Assembly: GCA_050303435.1 (NCBI GenBank)
Contig: JBNLBT010000006.1
Span: forward strand, 6,728-70,727
Reading direction: 5' to 3'
From: JBNLBT01 sp050303435
GTDB taxonomy: Bacteria > Pseudomonadota > Gammaproteobacteria > Xanthomonadales > Marinicellaceae
Length of the DNA: 64,000 bases
This document shows, in pieces, positions 26,129 to 32,849 of this stretch (the stretch's first letter is position 1; the number at the start of each line of letters is the position of its first letter). The translations under genes were made by a program, and so were the position numbers. The notes under the pieces were generated by a model that ran no database searches, was not told the origin of the DNA, and worked only from the letters and a program-made list of their open reading frames with translations.

Positions 26129-27226
26129 ATGAAAATGCATTTCAAGCTGATTTTACTGCTCATCAGCGGTGGCACGCAGGCCGCCATACAATGTGGATTG
26201 CCGCCGGTGATCGGGGGCGTGCAATATTGCCCGGCCAGTGGTCACCAGACCTGCGCCGTAGACGTTGAGGACGCCGATGGGGTGCCACAGCCGCGGGTGT
26301 TTTGTCTCAGCATTCCGAGCGCGGAACGGGCCAACGCGGTGTTTCTGTTTCACGGCGCCCGCCACACCGGCCTGGCGATGGCGGGTCGATTTGCCAACCA
26401 GGCCAGCGAAGCATTTTTGGTCCTGCCCAGCGCCGGCTTGGTGCGCGGTCACCGCGGTTGGAACACGGTGGATCGCACGGTGCCGGATTTTGCCGATTTG
26501 AAGGCCGAGCGCGGTCATTCGGACACTGAATTTATTCAAACCCTGTTGCTGGAATTGGATGCCGCGCTGTCCTGTGATCAGGTCAATCCGCCAACCCCGT
26601 GCATACTCAACTACTACGCGGCCGGTTTTTCCAGCGGCGCCGGCATGGTGTTTCAACTGTACACGCGCAATGAGTTCAACGCCTGGTTCAGTGGCTATGG
26701 GGCGGTCAGCAATCAGATCAACCGCGCCATGCGCGCTGCCCACGATCCACTCACCGACGCCGGCAACGCCACATTGCCGCTGATGCCCAGACCGTTTTTT
26801 TACATGACTGGAACGGAAGAGTTTATTCACTTGCCCATCGATGACATGATCGATGTGGTGTCCAGTGCCTGCACGCAGCCGGATGACATGCTGCACAGCG
26901 TGTACTGCTACAAAGCAGAGGCCGGCAACAACATCGCCTCCGGCCGCCACGATTCGGCGCTGTGGCTGCGTGAACAAAACGGCGCACTGGCGGATTCGCT
27001 CAATGTATGGCACGACCGGCCCGGCAACGACACGCTGATCAGTGAACAGTTTTACCCGGCCGATCCACTGCAGCTGGATTCGGCGCCGGTGGCATTGCTG
27101 ACCGTGATCAACGGCGCACACAGCTGGCCAAGCATCCGCAACACGCGCGCTGCCGCTCGCCATTCAGAAGACATTGAAACCTCCGATGAAATGGTGGCCT
27201 TCTGGCGCGCCTGGGCGGGGTATTGA
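26129..27226 (+). CDS. Secreted PHB-depolymerase/feruloyl-esterase-like hydrolase
   Basis: A 365-residue exported esterase with a signal peptide (MKMHFKLILLLISGGTQA). The mature part opens with cysteine pairs (IQCGLPP, QYCPAS, QTCAV). The catalytic elbow is YYAAGFSSGAGMVF, the oxyanion region FLFHGARHTG, and the probable histidine INGAHSWPS. The layout is that of LpqC/PHB depolymerase-type esterases acting on polyesters or aromatic esters. AAAAAAGGAG at about 26113-26122 decides the ATG at 26129. A stem-loop at 27235-27260 follows the gene. Confidence 0.8.
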   Translation: MKMHFKLILLLISGGTQAAIQCGLPPVIGGVQYCPASGHQTCAVDVEDADGVPQPRVFCLSIPSAERANAVFLFHGARHTGLAMAGRFANQASEAFLVLPSAGLVRGHRGWNTVDRTVPDFADLKAERGHSDTEFIQTLLLELDAALSCDQVNPPTPCILNYYAAGFSSGAGMVFQLYTRNEFNAWFSGYGAVSNQINRAMRAAHDPLTDAGNATLPLMPRPFFYMTGTEEFIHLPIDDMIDVVSSACTQPDDMLHSVYCYKAEAGNNIASGRHDSALWLREQNGALADSLNVWHDRPGNDTLISEQFYPADPLQLDSAPVALLTVINGAHSWPSIRNTRAAARHSEDIETSDEMVAFWRAWAGY

Positions 27227-27234
27227 CGCGCTCT

Positions 27235-27260
27235 GACACGGCCATCCAAGGGCCTGTGTC
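27235..27260 (+). terminator. Stem-loop after the esterase gene
   Basis: GACAC-GGCC pairs with GGCC-TGTGTC with one bulged base and a short loop, 9 bases after the esterase stop. There is no T-run, so termination would need Rho or the stem serves as a 3' end stabiliser. Confidence 0.3.
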
Positions 27261-27285
27261 GGCGCCGGGCCGGGGCCGTGAATTG

Positions 27286-27357
27286 TGTGAAAGCAATCAC
27301 ATCCTGAGATGCCCGCGCATCGCGATGTCACCGGAGGGTTGTGGCCTGTAGTAAAAT
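27286..27357 (+). promoter_or_regulatory. CRP/Clp-type palindrome and -10 box before the TPR gene
   Basis: TGTGA-AAGCAA-TCACA at 27286-27301 is an exact match to the CRP consensus TGTGA-N6-TCACA. TAAAAT at 27352-27357 gives a start near 27364, which puts the palindrome centre about 70 bases upstream, a class I spacing. No -35 hexamer is visible, as expected for an activator-dependent promoter. In Xanthomonadales-like bacteria the protein would be Clp. Confidence 0.5.
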
Positions 27358-29204
27358 GCGGGCCGTTCAATCGACCGCGGAGTCATTCCATCGCAGCTCA
27401 GTCTTCCAGCGTCCTTCGGCCCGCCACGTGCCTCGTGCTGTGGCTGCTGTGTGGCTGCGTCTACGCGGCGCGCGCGGATGCGGCGCCACAGGACGTGTGC
27501 ACCGCGGCGCAGCACAGCGGCGATGAGCAGCGGGCCTGGGCCTTGTGTCAGGCCCAGTTGTCGGACCTTGTCGCACAACGACCCGACGATCGCCGCGTAG
27601 CGCAGCTGCATTTGCAGCTGGCTGCGCTGGCGCATGCGCAGGGGCTGCAGGCCGAAGAAGACCGCCATTTACAGGCGGTGCGTGCGCACCCGGAATTTAC
27701 CGCAGACGTGTCGCTGCGCTATGAATGGCATCGACGCATGGGCCAGCGGCTGTATTTCCAGGGCGACTACACCAACGCGGCTGAACAGCTGCGCGCCGGT
27801 TTGGCACTGGCGCGACAGGAAAACGACGGCGAATGGCTGGGCAAAAGCCTCAACGACGTGGGTCTGGTGGAAACGCGCCTGGGTCAGTTCCGTGCGGCCA
27901 TGCAGCATCATCAGGAAAGTCTGGAGTACAAACGACTGCATGGCACGCAATACCAGGTCGGCAAAACCCTGAACAATTTGGGTGTATTGCACATGCAGCT
28001 GGAGGAATACCCCGAAGCCGCGGCGTTTTACCGACAGGCGCTGGAGGCGTATCTGGCCTACACCGCGGAACCCGGCTTCGATGAACGGGTGTACGATGAC
28101 ATCTCCCACATTTATGAAGATTTTATTCAGGTGTACGCCCACCTGGGGTCGTCGCAAAAGGCGGCCGAATACGTCGACGCGGTGTTGCTGACATTTTCCA
28201 TGAAGGATTCGCCGATGGCCCAGGCGCGCGCGTTGATCAATGTGGCCAGTTGGCACGTGCAAAACGGCAGCGACGCGCCGGCGCAACGGTTTTTGCAACG
28301 CGCGCTGGGGCTGCACCAGAACCACGATTTCGATCTGCGCGGCGAAATCTACGAACTGATGCTGCAATTGCACCGCAATCAATCCCGCGCGGAGGAGGCG
28401 CTGTTGTGGGCTGAGCAGGGCCTGGCCTGGGCGCAACAAAACCAGGACGCCAAGAAATCCGCGGCGTTCCACCGCGCCATCGGTGAATTGACCCGCCACA
28501 GCGCGCCGCAGCAGGCCATGGACCATTTGCTGGAATCGCAGCGGTTGCGGGAAGAGTTTTTGAATCAGAAATACGATCGGGAGCTGCGCGGCAGTCAGCA
28601 CCGCATTGAGATGCAGCAGGTGGAGGCCGAATTGATGCAGGCGCGGCTGCGCGGTGCCGAAGACCGCGCGCGCGCGCACGAGCTGGCCAACGCCGCATTG
28701 TTGGCCGCTTGGGTGGCCTTGCTGGCCCTGGGCATGGGGGCTTTCGCGCTGTTCAAACGCCGCAAGGAGCGTGAATCATTGCTCAGAGACATCAATCACC
28801 ACAAACAGCAATTGCTGTTGCTGGGCGATGTGCAGCCCGCGTCGGTCGGTGCCGCCGCGGAGCACCCGAACGACGTGCGCAAACAATTTCATCGCGCACT
28901 GGTGGCCTGCATGGTCGATGCACTGAGCATCTGGGAAAAGGTGACCGGAGAAAATCGCGTGGAACTGGCGGAGCAGAGCCGGGTGTGGACCGTGTCGATC
29001 GACAGCGGCACCTTGCGCACACGTTCGCTGGATAAATATCTTTCGTTGGACAAATTGCCGGCCAATCCGCGCTGGCGCAACGTGGTCAGAACCTGTCACT
29101 TCATTCTCGCCGAGGTGAACCTGCCGACGGCGGATCGGGCCGTACTTAACCAGCGGCTGGATCGCGTCATGGAGTGCGTCAAAACCCAATCGCTGACGCA
29201 TTGA
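27309..29204 (+). CDS. TPR membrane protein with conserved C-terminal cytosolic domain
   Basis: Up to 631 residues. After a hydrophobic signal segment (LVLWLLCGCVYAARADA) come about seven tetratricopeptide repeats (for example GDYTNAAEQLRAGLALA, GQFRAAMQHHQESLEYK, EYPEAAAFYRQALEAY), a coiled coil (about 420-450), a membrane helix (AALLAAWVALLALGMGAFALF) and a cytosolic end of about 130 residues containing ALSIWEKVTGENRVELAEQS and TRSLDKYLSLDKLPANPRW. I recall that end in other gammaproteobacterial TPR proteins without a fixed function. The start is uncertain: ATG 27309 gives a 38-residue N-terminal extension and lies upstream of the predicted transcript start; GTG 27435 is the only canonical later start before the repeats. 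Confidence 0.7.
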   Translation: MPAHRDVTGGLWPVVKCGPFNRPRSHSIAAQSSSVLRPATCLVLWLLCGCVYAARADAAPQDVCTAAQHSGDEQRAWALCQAQLSDLVAQRPDDRRVAQLHLQLAALAHAQGLQAEEDRHLQAVRAHPEFTADVSLRYEWHRRMGQRLYFQGDYTNAAEQLRAGLALARQENDGEWLGKSLNDVGLVETRLGQFRAAMQHHQESLEYKRLHGTQYQVGKTLNNLGVLHMQLEEYPEAAAFYRQALEAYLAYTAEPGFDERVYDDISHIYEDFIQVYAHLGSSQKAAEYVDAVLLTFSMKDSPMAQARALINVASWHVQNGSDAPAQRFLQRALGLHQNHDFDLRGEIYELMLQLHRNQSRAEEALLWAEQGLAWAQQNQDAKKSAAFHRAIGELTRHSAPQQAMDHLLESQRLREEFLNQKYDRELRGSQHRIEMQQVEAELMQARLRGAEDRARAHELANAALLAAWVALLALGMGAFALFKRRKERESLLRDINHHKQQLLLLGDVQPASVGAAAEHPNDVRKQFHRALVACMVDALSIWEKVTGENRVELAEQSRVWTVSIDSGTLRTRSLDKYLSLDKLPANPRWRNVVRTCHFILAEVNLPTADRAVLNQRLDRVMECVKTQSLTH

Positions 29205-29312
29205 AACCGCATTGATTCACACACACCGGCTGCCGCCATCCAGCCGCAATCTGACGAGGGGCCGCCGCGACTGAAGCGTTGCATCGCATCGCTGCGGGCC
29301 AAGCGCTTCGCT

Positions 29313-29855
29313 TCAGCCGGTTTCACCCACCAGTTCAATCGCCACGCAGTCAAACCACAAGCCGTGGCTGAGAAAATATTCGTCGTGGTGAGCGGCGGCG
29401 GCCTGAATGCCGTTGGTGAACGTGGCCGGACCAAGGAATTTGGGCACCAGGCCGTCCGGATAAATGTCGATCAAGGTCAACGCCAGGGCATTGCAGGTGT
29501 CAATGGCCATGGCGTGCGCGGCGTTGAAGTGATCGAACACGCCGCAGGTGCCAATGAAGTCACTGTCGTCGTCGCACAGCACCCCTTCGAACGGTTCGCG
29601 GGTGAAATGCCCGCCCAACTGCAGATTGTCGGCGCGTGCACGCAGGCGCTTGAGATCGGCTTTAACCACGTTTTGATGCACCAGACCGCTGAGTGCCTGT
29701 CCGGAAAACTCATAGGTCTCAACCACGGTGTATTGCAAATTGCTTTCGACCGAAACGTAGGACGTGGATTCCTCGATGATCTGGGTCAAAAATTCATGCG
29801 CCTGAACGGCGCCCAGTTGCCCGGCCAATGCGACCGCCGCAATGCGTTTCAACAT
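29313..29855 (-). CDS. Exported protein of unknown function
   Basis: A 180-residue protein with a signal peptide (MLKRIAAVALAGQLGAVQA, cut before HEFL). The mature part has paired cysteines (GVLCDDDSDF and GTCGVFDHF, later DTCNAL and DCVAIEL). No family is recognised. The ATG at 29855 is preferred to one 6 bases upstream because AAGGGG is then spaced 7 bases away. It converges on the TPR gene. Confidence 0.65.
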   Translation of the reverse strand: MLKRIAAVALAGQLGAVQAHEFLTQIIEESTSYVSVESNLQYTVVETYEFSGQALSGLVHQNVVKADLKRLRARADNLQLGGHFTREPFEGVLCDDDSDFIGTCGVFDHFNAAHAMAIDTCNALALTLIDIYPDGLVPKFLGPATFTNGIQAAAAHHDEYFLSHGLWFDCVAIELVGETG

Positions 29856-30110
29856 GTTCATTCCCCTTTAGATTGGATGGCTTTGCAACCATCATAGCGA
29901 AACCACAGCAAAACTCAAAACACCCCGCGGTAAATTCTGGTAAAAATGTGAAATGGTTCATGAAATCAGAGACTTAGCGTCTATTGCCGGCGCAGTGTTT
30001 GCGTTGAATGTCACGCGTTGTCCAGATTGTTCCAGCGCGATGCGTGCAATCGGCGGACGCTGCCTTTACTCTGCCCGATGTCATTTTTTTAAATCAGGAG
30101 ACAAAAGCAC

Positions 30111-30566
30111 ATGAACTTTTCAAACGCAATCAAAGCGGCGGTCCTGGCGGGCACTCTGGTGGCCGGCAGCACACTGGCCTACGTCAGCACCGAAGGCTGG
30201 TACTACGCCGCCATTCCCATTGGTTCAATGGACCCGGAAGACATCTTCCTCAAAGGCCCGTTTGTGGATGACCTTGAATGCGACACCGTGCGGGCCGCGG
30301 ATTACGGGGACGGCGACTGGGTCAAACCCTGGGACGGCGGCGCCGGCTGTTTTGAAGTCAATGAAAACGATTTTGATGTGGTCAATGACTACTATGAGCC
30401 GATCAGCCCCTTCACGCCCATCACTTCACTGGGCGCCGGCCCGCAGGATCTGGCTGAACTGAACCAGCAGCTGGGTGAGCTGGAAGCTGAATACCGCATC
30501 GCCGAGTTTGAACACAAACGGGATGCGCTGATTGAACAGGCCGCGGCGCGCTTGCAGCCGCGCTGA
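30111..30566 (+). CDS. Exported protein of unknown function
   Basis: A 151-residue protein with a signal peptide (MNFSNAIKAAVLAGTLVAG, ending TLAYVS). The mature part is acidic with aromatic-rich turns (GDGDWVKPWDGGAGCF) and two cysteines (DLECDT and AGCFEV). It ends in a charged coiled coil (DLAELNQQLGELEAEYRIAEFEHKRD region). CAGGAG precedes the ATG. No family recognised. Confidence 0.65.
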   Translation: MNFSNAIKAAVLAGTLVAGSTLAYVSTEGWYYAAIPIGSMDPEDIFLKGPFVDDLECDTVRAADYGDGDWVKPWDGGAGCFEVNENDFDVVNDYYEPISPFTPITSLGAGPQDLAELNQQLGELEAEYRIAEFEHKRDALIEQAAARLQPR

Positions 30567-30580
30567 GGTTTCAACTGAGC

Positions 30581-30615
30581 TTCGGGTCAAAGTCGCTGGG
30601 CGGTTTTGACCCGAA
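30581..30615. repeat. Perfect 11-base inverted repeat
   Basis: TTCGGGTCAAA (30581-30591) and TTTGACCCGAA (30605-30615) are exact reverse complements separated by 13 bases, 14 bases after the exported-protein stop. No T-run follows. It may act as a 3' stem-loop or as a binding site; it lies 65 bases before the next promoter's -10 box. Confidence 0.5.
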
Positions 30616-30679
30616 TAGCACGCTCAAGGCAGAAATCAAACCACTTGTCATCGCGCACTTGCTTTATCGGAAGTGTCTC

Positions 30680-30685
30680 TATAAT
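30680..30685 (+). promoter_or_regulatory. -10 box before the zinc-ribbon membrane protein
   Basis: TATAAT 36 bases before the ATG at 30722. A TTGCTT hexamer lies upstream, but at a 15-base spacing, so the -35 is weak. Confidence 0.4.
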
Positions 30686-30721
30686 GTATATTGATTGAAT
30701 CCAGTTCGAGAGTGTGGCGTC

Positions 30722-31027
30722 ATGGGACAAATCAGCAGTGAGTGTGCGGCCTGTGGGAAACAGGTCATCATCAATACACGTCGTAAACAATTCAGTTGCA
30801 AGCATTGCGGTCAAAGGCTCACCTTTGATTACACTGAGAACAAATCGTCGTCATTGATCTTCAGTCTGGTGTCACTGGGACTGATTGCACTGGGATTGTT
30901 GCAGGGCCCCTTGTTTCTTGTTGTTCTGGGGGTGCTGGTGCTGATCTCGGTGAAATATCTGCCGATCTTCAAGAAAGTCATCACGCACACCGTCAGCGAC
31001 AAACGGGTGCCGGATTTTGACGATTAA
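30722..31027 (+). CDS. Small zinc-ribbon membrane protein
   Basis: A 101-residue protein. Residues 8-30 form a four-cysteine zinc ribbon (CAACGK and CKHCGQ). Two hydrophobic segments follow (SLIFSLVSLGLIALGLL and PLFLVVLGVLVLISV). The tail is basic then acidic (VPDFDD). Such proteins may bind a partner at the membrane; no function is known. The coding sequence is visibly richer in A and T than its neighbours. ATG chosen over an upstream TTG at 30695. Confidence 0.65.
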   Translation: MGQISSECAACGKQVIINTRRKQFSCKHCGQRLTFDYTENKSSSLIFSLVSLGLIALGLLQGPLFLVVLGVLVLISVKYLPIFKKVITHTVSDKRVPDFDD

Positions 31028-31070
31028 CCACCAATGAATTGCGCCCGCTGCGGCGCGGATGTCAGCACAT

Positions 31071-32177
31071 TTATTCGTTCACTTCGGCCGATTGCGCCAG
31101 CAATTGCGCCGCGCTCAATCCCGCGCGGTTTTCAAGATTCGCGTCGGCGCCGTTTGCCAGCAGCCATTGCACGGCCTGTGACTTGTCTTCCCCGACCGCC
31201 CACAACAGCGGTGTGGCGCCGTCGCTGTCGCGTGCGTTGACGTCGCCGCCGGCGGCCAACAGCAAGTGCAGGGTGTCTGGGTCGTTGCTCAAAGCGGCCA
31301 GGTGCATGGCCTGAAATTGCAAGCCGTTGGCGTGTGCCTGGGCGTTGACATCGGCGCCCTGACCCAATAAATACTCCACCGCCTTGCGGTGCGCTTGCCG
31401 CGCGCTTTCCATCAACGGTGTGAAGCCGATGCGATCGCGCGCATCCACAGACTGGCCGCGTTCAATGGCCCATTTGATCACCTCCAGCTGTCCGAGCTGC
31501 GCGGCACGGAAAATCACCGGTCGACCGATGCGGTCGAGGGCGTCTTCGGGGCGGTCCACCAGCGAGAAAAAGTCTTTGGTCTGATCTTCTTCCAGGGCGT
31601 TGAGCATGGCGCGTTCAACCGCCGTGGGTGTCGGCCGGCAATTTTGCGCCTGACACAGCATTTGCGCCAGTTCGTGCGTGCCGCGGCGAATGGCAATGTC
31701 CAGGGCGGCGCCGTGCCCCACCAGATCGGCGCGTGCGCCGCGATCCAGCAACCGGCGTGTGACTTCGCGGTGGCCGGCAAATACCGCCCAGTTGATCGCA
31801 GGATCGCCGTTGACATCCACCGCGTTGATGTCGGCGCCGGCATCAAGCAAAACATCGCACAGTGCGACGTTGTTGCGATAGGCGGCGTACATCAATGGTG
31901 TGGCTTGCAGCGCGCCGTCGCGGCCGTTCACGTCGACCCCCAGATCGATCAAGGTGCGCACCGCGTTGCTGTGGTGCGCGCGCACCGCTGTGTTCAGCAA
32001 CCCCAGCTGTTCCGCAGCGCTCAAATTCAATGCAGCGGCCTGCCAGTCGGCGTCCAGCCATTCACCGGCGTGCATTTGCGCCTGTAAGGCAGCCACCGCG
32101 TCGAGGGCTTGCTCGGTGTCCTGGCCCAGGGTCTGGGCGCAGTTCAGAGCCATGATCAGTAACAAGATGTGTTTCAC
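31071..32177 (-). CDS. Exported ankyrin-repeat protein
   Basis: A 368-residue protein. A short signal segment (VKHILLLIMALNCAQTLG) begins at a GTG at 32177, with GAGGGG upstream; the longer frame to 32297 runs into the sigma-factor gene and is rejected. About eight ankyrin repeats follow, such as ATPLMYAAYRNNVALCDVLLDAGAD, HREVTRRLLDRGARADL and GATPLLWAVGEDKSQAVQWLL. Ankyrin proteins bind other proteins. It lies 65 bases behind the ECF sigma gene, in an apparent operon with it and the Ser/Thr kinase. Confidence 0.82.
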   Translation of the reverse strand: MKHILLLIMALNCAQTLGQDTEQALDAVAALQAQMHAGEWLDADWQAAALNLSAAEQLGLLNTAVRAHHSNAVRTLIDLGVDVNGRDGALQATPLMYAAYRNNVALCDVLLDAGADINAVDVNGDPAINWAVFAGHREVTRRLLDRGARADLVGHGAALDIAIRRGTHELAQMLCQAQNCRPTPTAVERAMLNALEEDQTKDFFSLVDRPEDALDRIGRPVIFRAAQLGQLEVIKWAIERGQSVDARDRIGFTPLMESARQAHRKAVEYLLGQGADVNAQAHANGLQFQAMHLAALSNDPDTLHLLLAAGGDVNARDSDGATPLLWAVGEDKSQAVQWLLANGADANLENRAGLSAAQLLAQSAEVNE

Positions 32178-32242
32178 GGGGCACCCCTCTTGTGCGGCAG
32201 AGAGGCCATTGTAGCTGATTTTGAGGCGAAATCGCGGTGCTT

Positions 32243-32800
32243 TCAGGCGGAGTGTTCGGACAGGATGGCTGATAGCATGGAGCGCGCGGTGTGCCAATCG
32301 CGAATGTTCTGCCGTTTGGATTTGCCGCGCACGTCGGCGATTTCCTCCATGGTGTGGCCACTGAAAAAGCGCAATTCCACCAGCTGTGAAAGCGTGGCGT
32401 CAATTTTTTCCAGGGTCATCAGGGCCTCGTCCAGGTCCAGCAATTGATGGTCCACGTCCTCGTCGCCGATGAACTGGGTGAGCGGCAAACCATTCACCTG
32501 GCCGTCGCGTTTGGCGCGGCTTTTGTAGCGGATGTTGTCCACCAGGAACTGACGCATGCAACGCGCCACGGTGCAGACGAAATGCGTGCGGCTGTCGCAG
32601 CTGAGCTGATTGTACTGGGACAGCTTGAGATAACATTCATTGATCAACACGGTCGGACTCAAGGTCTGGCCGGGGTTGAGTTTATACAATTGATGCTTGG
32701 CCACCTGACGGATTTCCTGATACATCAGGTCAAACACCCGGTCAAACGACGCCCTGGATGGGTGTTGCAGCAACTGCGTGATTTCTTCCATCGCCTTCAT
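32243..32800 (-). CDS. ECF sigma factor of the TIGR02999 type
   Basis: A 185-residue sigma factor. Region 2 features RQVAKHQLYKLNPGQTLSPTVLINECYLKL and FVCTVARCMRQFLVDNIRYKSRAKR, which match the kinase-linked group I know as TIGR02999. Region 4 is weaker (LVELRFFSGHTMEEIAD then DWHTARSML). ATG at 32800 follows AAGGGGG; upstream residues in the frame are not conserved. No anti-sigma gene is present; in this group activity is thought to be controlled by the paired Ser/Thr kinase, here the gene ending 49 bases upstream. Confidence 0.87.
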   Translation of the reverse strand: MKAMEEITQLLQHPSRASFDRVFDLMYQEIRQVAKHQLYKLNPGQTLSPTVLINECYLKLSQYNQLSCDSRTHFVCTVARCMRQFLVDNIRYKSRAKRDGQVNGLPLTQFIGDEDVDHQLLDLDEALMTLEKIDATLSQLVELRFFSGHTMEEIADVRGKSKRQNIRDWHTARSMLSAILSEHSA

Positions 32801-32849
32801 CTCTGTTCCCCCTTCGTTATTGGCTGCGATGCGTTGATCCACCCGACGC

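Noticed and set aside
29947..29962. TGTGA-AATGGT-TCATG as a CRP site
   Set aside because: The right half matches only three of five bases and no promoter is placed near it.
30587..30814. Minus-strand 75-codon frame over the inverted repeat
   Set aside because: It covers the promoter and start of the zinc-ribbon gene and shows no protein features.
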